Assembly: GCA_011365025.1 (NCBI GenBank)
Contig: RDOF01000034.1
Span: 1 to 28,467, forward strand
From: Candidatus Thorarchaeota archaeon
GTDB taxonomy: Archaea > Asgardarchaeota > Thorarchaeia > Thorarchaeales > Thorarchaeaceae
DNA: 28,467 nt
Direction of reading: 5' to 3'
The stretch's first letter is position 1, and every line of letters begins with the position of its first letter. Shown here piece after piece: positions 8,335 through 14,411 of this stretch. The position numbers and the translations under genes were made by a program. Under the pieces are notes generated by a model. That model did not search any database. It saw only the letters and a program-made list of their open reading frames with translations, and was not told where the DNA came from.

Positions 8335-9519
8335 TCATTCGATGCAGATGAGCTCCTTTTGCGGAGTGGAGAGGAACTTGCAACCTTCTCTTGTTATGAG
8401 TATGTCTTCTTCAAGGCTTATTTGCCCATAGTTCTCCGTTGTGACATAAAGCTCCAGAGTGAACACATTTCCAACCTCAACAACACCCATCGAACTGTCA
8501 CCATACCTCTCCCATCTTGGTCCGAGAAGGGTGCCACCGTCATGAGCATGCCTTCCGACTTGATGACCAAGGGCATGCTGGTATTCTTCATATCCTCTTT
8601 CTTTTACAAAGTCGCGGGCGATTGTGTCAACCTCATATCCGACAGCTCCAGGTCTGATGAATTTGGCTGCAGCTTGAATTGCATCACGAACGGTCTCAAA
8701 GGCATCATTAACCTGTTCGGGAATTTCATTCCTTGCGCCGAAGAAGAACATTCGTTGGACGTCAGAGCAATAGTCACTCCACTTCACGCCAAAGTCGAAA
8801 TGCAGGAGATGCCCCTTCTTGACCCTAAGATCGATTGGCCCTGTATGACCAAACTGTTTGGTAGGGCCTGCATCAACGGCAGGATTGTGGTCTGGGTTCC
8901 AGGCTGAGGTAACGCCATATTGTGCCATTTGATTGTGGAAGAAGGAGTGAATCTCCAACTCCGTCATCCCGACCTTGACGAAGTCCTCAGCTGCTCTAAA
9001 TATGGCCTCGGTAATCTCAACCGCCTTCCTAATCCGAGAAACTTCCTCCTCAATCTTCCGGCCTCGAAGTTTGCTAATGATGAGTTCTGCGCTGGTCAAG
9101 CGGTGCTCATAGGGAGTTCCTTTGAGATACTCCTTCAGGAGCATGTGCATTCCAGCTGTCAGGCCATCAGCGGCCACATCGTTCCGACTGTAGTTGATGG
9201 CAATCTTCTCAGGACGGCTTCGGTCAATTTCCTCAAGAAGCACATCCCTAATTCCCTTAGTGTAGGGTCTAACATTCTCAAAGATGCCAGTTGCACTGAC
9301 CGCATCTTTGTCGAAATTGCCAACGATAGCGGTATTTTCACCATCAGGCTTGAATAGAAGTGCGGATTGCCAGACAAGATCACCATCGAATACGAGGTCC
9401 AAGACAGGATCAGCCATTTGTGAAGTTTCTCGGACCCATACCAGCCAGAGGTCCACGTCCACTTCCTTGAGAATTTCACATGCCTGCTTGGCCTTGTTGT
9501 GAGCCAATGTGTTTGCCAA
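8335..9519 (-). CDS. M24-family Xaa-Pro aminopeptidase / prolidase-like metallopeptidase
   Basis: The product is a cytoplasmic dinuclear metal peptidase that cleaves X-Pro bonds or dipeptides. The start is TTG 9519, decided by a strong AGGAGGT at 9526-9532 seven bases upstream; no earlier in-frame ATG is available. The 394 residues comprise an N-terminal creatinase/prolidase domain (~1-155) and a C-terminal pita-bread domain. The five metal ligands are recognisable: Asp242 (HFDFG), Asp253 (CSDVQR), His319 (ALGHQVG), Glu356 (TLELYV) and Glu370 (SLEED). The usual EPG near the fourth ligand reads ELYV here, which hints at altered specificity within M24. The dehydrogenase gene lies 71 bases upstream on the same strand. 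A TATA-like CTATATGA (9573-9580) in that gap could give it its own promoter. Family is sure; the exact substrate is not. Confidence 0.9.
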   Translation of the reverse strand: MANTLAHNKAKQACEILKEVDVDLWLVWVRETSQMADPVLDLVFDGDLVWQSALLFKPDGENTAIVGNFDKDAVSATGIFENVRPYTKGIRDVLLEEIDRSRPEKIAINYSRNDVAADGLTAGMHMLLKEYLKGTPYEHRLTSAELIISKLRGRKIEEEVSRIRKAVEITEAIFRAAEDFVKVGMTELEIHSFFHNQMAQYGVTSAWNPDHNPAVDAGPTKQFGHTGPIDLRVKKGHLLHFDFGVKWSDYCSDVQRMFFFGARNEIPEQVNDAFETVRDAIQAAAKFIRPGAVGYEVDTIARDFVKERGYEEYQHALGHQVGRHAHDGGTLLGPRWERYGDSSMGVVEVGNVFTLELYVTTENYGQISLEEDILITREGCKFLSTPQKELICIE

Positions 9520-9525
9520 CTACAA

Positions 9526-9532
9526 ACCTCCT
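9526..9532 (-). promoter_or_regulatory. Shine-Dalgarno site that sets the TTG start of the M24 peptidase
   Basis: AGGAGGT on the minus strand lies seven bases before TTG 9519. It is a full anti-16S match at normal spacing, which makes the TTG start of the peptidase credible. Confidence 0.8.
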
Positions 9533-9572
9533 ATAATGGCCAACTCCGTTCAACGTTTCGATTTGCTCGTAG

Positions 9573-9580
9573 CTATATGA
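9573..9580 (-). promoter_or_regulatory. Possible TATA box for the M24 peptidase
   Basis: The gap between the dehydrogenase and the peptidase contains a TATA-like element (CTATATGA on the plus strand). It would place a transcript start near 9551, upstream of the peptidase ribosome site. The call rests only on AT-rich composition and distance. Confidence 0.35.
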
Positions 9581-9590
9581 AGCGAGTCTG

Positions 9591-10700
9591 TTATTTGTGA
9601 GGTGAAATCACTGCCTTTACTGATTCCCTTCGCTCTTGGGTTTCCAATGCTTTCTGAGCGTCGTCTAGAGAGAATCTGTGTGTTACAAGCAGTTCATATG
9701 GAAACATCTTGCTACTTTGCCCTAACGTTTTTACTGCATCGTAGACATGCTTGGTTTCTGACCCCCAGACGGTTTTGATGTCGAGGTGCTTTTTGTTGAT
9801 CTGGTGAGGATTAATCTCCACGGAGCCGCTATCAGTGTATTGGCCGCAGATGGTATAGGCACCGCCATTTCGAACCAGTTGAAAACCTTCTGCCACAGCT
9901 TGCGCGCTCCCGGTTGCTTCATACACAATATCCGGACCATGACCCTCGGAGGTTTCCTGAAGGACATCAAGACGTTCCGAGAGAGTAGTTTCAGATACGT
10001 TCACAGTGTGCGTCGCACCGAATTTCCTGGCCATTTCAAGGCGGTGTGACGTTAAATCAAGAGAGGTAATTGATACCGCACCACCAAGCTTGGCAAGTGC
10101 GGCAATCATCAGACCTACAGGGCCAGCACCTTGCACAACCACATGCGAACCTCTTCTTAGTGGACTCCGTTCCACTGTATGGATTGCTGTAGGCATTGCA
10201 CACCCAACAGAACTTGCACCATCAAAACTCACATGATCGGGCAACTTGATAATGTGAGTCCCAGGTGTGAGGTACATGTACTCGCTGTATCCGCCGATAA
10301 GGTAGGGCCATTGAGTGGAATCACGATTTATGCCATATACTGCCCGATTGGGGCATTTCGTTGGTGACTTGGCAATTAAGCAGTACCAGCAGGAGTAACA
10401 GGTTTCAGTAACGTCATGGAAAGTGATTCTGTCCCCAGGAGCAAGCGTGTTTCCATCCAAGTCAAAAACTGGAGTAGGTCCAATATCCTCAATGGTTCCC
10501 ACAACTTCGTGCCCAAGAATTAATGGATAGGGCACTCCAGCCAGCTGGCCATGCCACACATGTACGTCAGTACCGCATACGCCGGCATTTGCAACTTTCA
10601 TTAGTACTGAACCGGCAACCAACTCTGGTATCTCATATTCTCTAACTTCAAGATTCTGATTGGGCATCGGAATAACCGCAGCTCGACTCGTCCTAGTCAT
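9591..10700 (-). CDS. Zinc-dependent medium-chain alcohol/polyol dehydrogenase
   Basis: This is an NAD(P)-dependent medium-chain dehydrogenase of 369 residues, starting at ATG 10700 with AGGAG at 10709-10713. Catalytic zinc ligands are Cys42 (AGVCGTDVH) and His64 in GHE. The structural zinc site has four cysteines at 101, 104, 107 and 116. The Rossmann motif GAGPVG is at 191-196, followed by SLDLTSHRLEMARKFGA. The overall pattern resembles the threonine-dehydrogenase / phosphonate-related group, with an insertion around residues 75-88 after GTIEDIG. The substrate cannot be told from sequence. The gene diverges from the ParB-like gene at 10789 across an 88-base AT-rich region and lies upstream of the M24 peptidase on the same strand. 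Family is certain; substrate is unknown. Confidence 0.9.
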   Translation of the reverse strand: MTRTSRAAVIPMPNQNLEVREYEIPELVAGSVLMKVANAGVCGTDVHVWHGQLAGVPYPLILGHEVVGTIEDIGPTPVFDLDGNTLAPGDRITFHDVTETCYSCWYCLIAKSPTKCPNRAVYGINRDSTQWPYLIGGYSEYMYLTPGTHIIKLPDHVSFDGASSVGCAMPTAIHTVERSPLRRGSHVVVQGAGPVGLMIAALAKLGGAVSITSLDLTSHRLEMARKFGATHTVNVSETTLSERLDVLQETSEGHGPDIVYEATGSAQAVAEGFQLVRNGGAYTICGQYTDSGSVEINPHQINKKHLDIKTVWGSETKHVYDAVKTLGQSSKMFPYELLVTHRFSLDDAQKALETQERRESVKAVISPHK

Positions 10701-10731
10701 ATAAGCAACTCCTAACTTCGAGAATTAACCG

Positions 10732-10741
10732 CATAATTTAA
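10732..10741 (-). promoter_or_regulatory. Possible TATA box of the zinc dehydrogenase
   Basis: The AT-rich run (CATAATTTAA on the plus strand, TTAAATTATG on the minus) lies ~35 bases before the dehydrogenase ATG. A start of transcription ~25 bases downstream would fall just before its AGGAG ribosome site. The same run could also serve the divergent ParB-like gene. Evidence is composition and spacing only. Confidence 0.35.
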
Positions 10742-10788
10742 CACTGTCGAATGAGCGTCGAGCAGCTCTAGGAGATGGACAGAGCCAA

Positions 10789-11202
10789 TTGAAGAATACC
10801 TTCAACCTTCGTTTGGAAGTGATACAACCAAGTCAGCTCTATATAAGCAGCGCAAAGCTCAATGCAGTCCTCAAGAAAATGAGGTCGGGCGAACTTTCGA
10901 GGATTGATCCCATACCAATCAAGGTGATTGACGACGAGATGGTCTCAACTGATGGGCACACTCGGGGAGTTGCATGGTTCATCTGTGGGCATGAGGAAGT
11001 TGAGGCGGAATGGGAGGATACGGAGATGGATTGGGAGGCCTACAGGATATGCGTCCAATGGTGTAAGGACGAGGGGATTCATTCAATCGTGGACTTGAAG
11101 GATAGAATAATTGACCATTACGAGTACGAGAAATTGTGGCTGGAGAAGTGTCGATTAATGCAGGAAGACTTGAGGCTCCAAAGAGAAGAACGTGAGGAGT
11201 AG
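10789..11202 (+). CDS. ParB-N/Srx-like domain small protein
   Basis: This 137-residue cytoplasmic protein has an N-terminal region resembling the ParB/sulfiredoxin fold: a strand with QPSQLYIS, an amphipathic helix, PIPIKVID, and the hallmark DGHTRG at 55-60. That hexapeptide is like the nucleotide-contacting DGHxR box of ParB-N domains. The rest is acidic and helical, with two Trp-rich patches (WEDTEMDWEAY) and a charged C-terminal helix. There is no helix-turn-helix, so it is not a partition protein in the usual sense. The start is uncertain: no in-frame ATG precedes the box, and TTG 10789 has only a distant AGGAG (10770-10774). It stands alone between the dehydrogenase and the sulfur island. 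Role unknown; the fold assignment rests mainly on one motif. Confidence 0.6.
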   Translation: MKNTFNLRLEVIQPSQLYISSAKLNAVLKKMRSGELSRIDPIPIKVIDDEMVSTDGHTRGVAWFICGHEEVEAEWEDTEMDWEAYRICVQWCKDEGIHSIVDLKDRIIDHYEYEKLWLEKCRLMQEDLRLQREEREE

Positions 11203-11235
11203 GTGCATCAGAGATTCTTGTTAAGAGCGATGAAG

Positions 11236-11242
11236 TTATAAG
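11236..11242 (+). promoter_or_regulatory. TATA box of the TusA-DsrE-IscS-IscU operon
   Basis: TTATAAG in a purine-rich context lies ~45 bases before the TusA ATG. Transcription ~25 bases downstream would start near 11265, leaving a leader of ~20 bases that includes the AGGTGA ribosome site. This is the only clear promoter-like element between 11203 and 11284. Confidence 0.55.
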
Positions 11243-11284
11243 TAATTAACTATGGTTATTTATTGATGGTTAGGTGAATCCTCA

Positions 11285-11533
11285 ATGAATAGCATTGAAC
11301 CCGTCGAAACTCTTGATTGCTTGGGACTCTACTGTCCACAACCACTATTCCAGACCAGAGAGGCCATTGATTCAATCAAGGCAGGAGAAGTTCTAGAAGT
11401 ACTTGCTGACGACCCAGCGGCAGAGGAGGACATTAAACGATTCTGCAAAAGGACTGGCCATGAATTGCTGAACTTCGTTCGAATGGAAAATGGAACTCAG
11501 CGGTTCCTGATAAGAAAAAGGAGTGAGCCATAA
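11285..11533 (+). CDS. tusA: TusA-family sulfur carrier protein
   Basis: TusA-like proteins accept persulfide sulfur and relay it to downstream acceptors. This 82-residue protein has the family signature CPQP, with the sulfur-carrying Cys at residue 17, and a second Cys at 12 (DCLGLYCPQP). The rest has the usual two-layer fold sequence: VLEVLADDPAAEEDI, then FCKRTGHELL, then a final strand. The start ATG 11285 has AGGTGA upstream and a TATA box further up. The stop codon overlaps the ATG of the DsrE gene (TAATG), indicating translational coupling. The gene heads an operon that continues into IscS and IscU, so a role in sulfur delivery to Fe-S assembly is a reasonable inference. SirA/YeeD-type functions cannot be excluded. 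Confidence 0.9.
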   Translation: MNSIEPVETLDCLGLYCPQPLFQTREAIDSIKAGEVLEVLADDPAAEEDIKRFCKRTGHELLNFVRMENGTQRFLIRKRSEP

Positions 11534-11886
11534 TGAGCAGTATTCTCTACGTACAGACAAGTGACGACCCAGAACGTCAATATTCTCCACTGGTGCTTGC
11601 TCAGAGCGCTAAGGCGATGGATATTGAAGCAAAGGTGTACTACTTGGGTCAGGCTTTGAGGATTTTAAAACCGGAAGAGGCAAAGAAAATCAAGGTCGGA
11701 AGCTTTCCCAACATTGCAAAGATGATACAGGAAACCATAGAAATGGGGATTCCTGTGTACGTCTGTGAAGCCTCAAAACAGATGCTCGGCTGGGACCAAG
11801 TCCAGCTAATAGAAGGATGCAAGATAGTCGGAGCGGCCACCTTGAATGATTTGGCTCTAGAAGCTGATGCAACGATGTGGTTCTAG
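11533..11886 (+). CDS. DsrE-like sulfur-relay protein
   Basis: DsrE/TusD-fold proteins form small oligomers and pass sulfur on a conserved cysteine. This 117-residue protein begins ILYVQTSDDPE, has the central PVYVCEASKQMLG with Cys78 at the position expected for the active cysteine, and a second Cys at 96. It ends with AATLNDLALEADATMWF, which is typical of the family. It is translationally coupled to TusA by a one-base overlap. The IscS-like frame follows in the same reading frame after two TAG codons. The TusA plus DsrE pairing is known in sulfur-oxidising and sulfur-relay systems; here it sits directly before an IscS that cannot bind PLP normally. Fold assignment is firm; the partner is inferred. 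Confidence 0.85.
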   Translation: MSSILYVQTSDDPERQYSPLVLAQSAKAMDIEAKVYYLGQALRILKPEEAKKIKVGSFPNIAKMIQETIEMGIPVYVCEASKQMLGWDQVQLIEGCKIVGAATLNDLALEADATMWF

Positions 11887-11904
11887 TTGGGGAGCGTGTA
11901 GGAA

Positions 11905-13074
11905 ATCAAGCAAGTCTATCTTGACTATCATACTGCAAAACCAGTCGACCCGAGAGTTGTTGAAGGTATGCTGCCATACTTCACTGAGAAGTTTGGTAAT
12001 CCATCTTCACTGCACAGTGTGGGAGATGTGGCAACTGAGGCCCTAGAAGAGAGCAGAAGAGCGATTGCTGATTTCATAAATGCTGATGAAGACGAGATAA
12101 TCTTCACTTCAGGTGCGACAGAGGCAATCAATCTTGGTATCATTGGCTATGCCTTGAAGAACAAAAACAAAGGAAAGCACATTGTCACTTCTGAGGTTGA
12201 ACATATCTCTGTTCGAAACATTGAGAAATATCTTGAAAGAGAGGGCTTTGAGGTGTCCAAGGTTCCGGTGGACATGTACGGAAGAGTAGACCTTCGAAAG
12301 CTAGAGAAGAGGATCAGAGATGACACACTTCTCGTTGCAATACAATTGGCAAACAACGAAATCGGAACCATACAACCCTTTGCGGAAATTGGCAAGATTA
12401 CAGAGGAAAAGGGAATAGCGTTCTTTACAGACGCCGTTGCAGCAGAGGGGCTAATGCCCATAGATGTCAAACGGGACAAAATACACCTTATGGCCATGTC
12501 CTCGAATGACCTTTACGGACCTAAGGGAGTTGGCATCTTGTACATGAAGAAGAAATACAGAGTCAATCCCATTATGATAGGAGGCGGCCAGGAGAGAGGC
12601 CTAAGATCAGGCTCCGAAGATGTTGCAGGAATCGTCGGAATGAGGATTGCCGCAGAGATCATGAAGAAGGAAATGCCTGTCGAAATTAAGAAACTTCAAG
12701 GATACAGAGACCGGCTAATCAGAACTGTCTTAGAGGAAATAGCAGACAGCCATCTTAACGGGCATCCTACCGAAAGGCTGGCGAGTAATGCCCACTTCAG
12801 ATTCGATGGAGTTGAAGGTGAAGCCCTTCTTCTATCCTTCAAGGACAAGGGAATTGCGGTCTCGACCGGCTCTGCATGTACCTCCAAAACTCTGGAACCA
12901 TCTGCAACCTTGATTGCAACCGGGCTAATACATGAAGAAGCCCATGGGTCGCTCCAGCTGACACCTGGAAGATTCACTGAAGACCAAGACATCGACCGCG
13001 TACTCGAGGCAATTCCGGAAGTGCTCAGTCGAATTAGAGAACTGTCACCAATATACAAACCAAGTAGTAAGTGA
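11905..13074 (+). CDS. iscS: IscS-like protein lacking the PLP lysine (Archaeoglobus type)
   Basis: The product belongs to the cysteine desulfurase family and closely follows the pattern of Archaeoglobus fulgidus IscS, which has Asp at the PLP-lysine position and is reported to lack desulfurase activity. Here the normal HK reads ND in SSNDLYGPKG (Asp202), and the PLP-contacting Gln is Ala in TDAVAAEG. The His in VEHISV and the loop cysteine in GSACTS (Cys325) remain, so it may still offer a cluster ligand to IscU. The conserved N-terminus YLDYHTAKPVDPRV requires reading from upstream of the first ATG (11968). In that frame, however, a TAG at 11899 is followed by no ATG, GTG or TTG. I propose ATC 11905, with GGGGAG at 11889-11894, or a sequence error. 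The stop overlaps the IscU ATG. Confidence 0.88.
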   Translation: MKQVYLDYHTAKPVDPRVVEGMLPYFTEKFGNPSSLHSVGDVATEALEESRRAIADFINADEDEIIFTSGATEAINLGIIGYALKNKNKGKHIVTSEVEHISVRNIEKYLEREGFEVSKVPVDMYGRVDLRKLEKRIRDDTLLVAIQLANNEIGTIQPFAEIGKITEEKGIAFFTDAVAAEGLMPIDVKRDKIHLMAMSSNDLYGPKGVGILYMKKKYRVNPIMIGGGQERGLRSGSEDVAGIVGMRIAAEIMKKEMPVEIKKLQGYRDRLIRTVLEEIADSHLNGHPTERLASNAHFRFDGVEGEALLLSFKDKGIAVSTGSACTSKTLEPSATLIATGLIHEEAHGSLQLTPGRFTEDQDIDRVLEAIPEVLSRIRELSPIYKPSSK

Positions 13075-13859
13075 TGAAAATGAAATCAACACAGTACAGT
13101 GAGAAAGTGCTGGACCATTTCCGAAATCCGAGAAACGTAGGGATTCTCGAAGGCGATGACGTCGCAAGTGGTCGCGTGGGGAATCCGACGTGTGGAGACC
13201 TCATGGAGGTCTTCATCAAGGTAAAAGACGATAAAATAGTCGATGCCAAGTTCAGGACATTCGGATGTGGGTCTGCCATTGCCACAAGCAGTATGACGAC
13301 AGAAATGGCGATTGGAATGACCTTGGAAGACGCCATGAAACTGACTAGAGAGGACGTAGCGACCGAACTGGACGGACTCCCGCCCATCAAAATGCATTGT
13401 TCCAATCTTGCGGCGGATGCACTCCATGAAGCGATAAAGGCGTATCGCGCACAAGAGGCTCCAGAGGAGGTAACTTCAGCTAAAATCGAGAATGAAGGAC
13501 CGACATGCATTATTGGTCAGGAGAAATACCTCGACAAGGGGGTTTACCTCGACATCAGTGACTTGGAGGACTTTTCCAACCTGCGTGTGCTTGTTGTCCA
13601 TACTGGAGACGAGTCAGTTGAGGCAGCATTAGAACTCACCTCTCAAACGGATAGAGTTGTTCTTCTCACACCAGAAAAGGAGATCATTACAACCTCTGAG
13701 TTGAAAGACGAACTAGAAACCTCCAGCGTGAAGGTGATTTACGAATCACGGCTTCTCGAGATAAGAGGAGAGGGAGAAGTGGAAAAGGCGCTCATTCATA
13801 ATCTTGATGAAGATGAAGAATACGAATTGACAGTAGATGCAGTTGTAATTATCGAGTAG
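13074..13859 (+). CDS. iscU: IscU scaffold fused to a degenerate TrxR-like Rossmann domain
   Basis: Residues 1-~130 are an IscU/NifU-N Fe-S scaffold with the three ligand cysteines Cys40 (GNPTCGD, including Asp42), Cys65 (FGCGSA) and Cys109 (MHCSNLAAD). After a linker with a fourth cysteine (GPTCIIG), residues ~170-261 resemble the NAD(P)-binding domain of thioredoxin reductase: LRVLVV, SVEAALELT, VIYESRLLEIRGEGEVE and LTVDAVVII. The dinucleotide loop that normally reads GGGDSA is HTGDES here, so NAD(P) binding is doubtful. ATG 13074 overlaps the IscS TGA, so the pair is translated together; GTG 13071 and ATG 13080 are alternatives. The fusion is unusual, since IscU normally ends near residue 130. 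The scaffold call is secure; the role of the added domain is unknown. Confidence 0.9.
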   Translation: MKMKSTQYSEKVLDHFRNPRNVGILEGDDVASGRVGNPTCGDLMEVFIKVKDDKIVDAKFRTFGCGSAIATSSMTTEMAIGMTLEDAMKLTREDVATELDGLPPIKMHCSNLAADALHEAIKAYRAQEAPEEVTSAKIENEGPTCIIGQEKYLDKGVYLDISDLEDFSNLRVLVVHTGDESVEAALELTSQTDRVVLLTPEKEIITTSELKDELETSSVKVIYESRLLEIRGEGEVEKALIHNLDEDEEYELTVDAVVIIE

Positions 13860-13911
13860 CTCAAAGGCAACCGCATCGAGTGCTTATCTACGGCCCTTGA
13901 CAAAGAATAGG

Positions 13912-13919
13912 TAAATACA
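13912..13919 (+). promoter_or_regulatory. Possible TATA box of the GNAT-methylase operon
   Basis: TAAATACA lies ~30 bases before the GNAT ATG, and no ribosome site is visible between them. This arrangement would fit a leaderless transcript starting at or near ATG 13947. It is the only promoter-like element in the 87-base gap after IscU. Confidence 0.45.
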
Positions 13920-13946
13920 AGAATTGGATAGCCTACCGAGTATCAT

Positions 13947-14408
13947 ATGAGGGAAATCAGGTCCGCAAGGGAAGCCGACCGAGAGAGTCTAGTAGATCTC
14001 TTTCTGACAGAAGTCGAAGACAACCAGTTGGAGGCAGCCCGCTTCGCGAGCGATTTGCTAGATCACCTTAGGACGATTCTCTGCTTCGTGGAAGGTAAGC
14101 TCGTCGGGACAGTTAGCTGGGACATCAGAGGTGGCTTGGACGATGGGGTCATTGAGCTCATTGGACTTGGTGTAGACCAGAAGTTCAGAAGGAAAGGTGT
14201 GGCGAGAAACCTTGTAATGTCATTATTCAAGGAAGCTTCTAGTTTCTATTCAGAAGAAGGGGAGAAGCTCAGAGTCGTCTACCTTTTCATGGAAAGAACC
14301 AATGAAGATGCCCGCTTATTCTACAATGCTCTGGGCTTCCAGGAAGTCGCATTGATACCTTCGCTTTATCCTCATGATGACGCAGTCGTATGGACCAAAC
14401 ACCTCTGA
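13947..14408 (+). CDS. GNAT-family N-acetyltransferase
   Basis: This 153-residue cytoplasmic acetyltransferase uses acetyl-CoA. The pyrophosphate-binding motif A is clear in LGVDQKFRRKGVARNLV, preceded by strand IELIGLGV and followed by the usual NEDARLFYNALGFQE near the C-terminus. The acceptor is not predictable; RimI-like protein acetylation or small-molecule acetylation are both possible. ATG 13947 has no ribosome site but a TATA-like element ~30 bases upstream, suggesting leaderless expression. The zinc-ribbon DNA methylase starts only three bases after its stop, so the two are very probably one operon. This raises the possibility of a functional link to DNA modification, which is speculative. 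Confidence 0.88.
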   Translation: MREIRSAREADRESLVDLFLTEVEDNQLEAARFASDLLDHLRTILCFVEGKLVGTVSWDIRGGLDDGVIELIGLGVDQKFRRKGVARNLVMSLFKEASSFYSEEGEKLRVVYLFMERTNEDARLFYNALGFQEVALIPSLYPHDDAVVWTKHL

Positions 14409-14411
14409 GAT

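Noticed and set aside
10789..11202. Chromosome-partitioning ParB
   Set aside because: Only the DGHxR-like box is present. There is no helix-turn-helix and no ParA neighbour.
11533..13074. TAG readthrough or pyrrolysine coding joining DsrE and IscS in one frame
   Set aside because: TAG is the ordinary stop of many genes here (for example at 973, 3891, 5362, 7223, 8079 and 13859), and DsrE ends at its normal family length. A start-codon or sequence problem is simpler.
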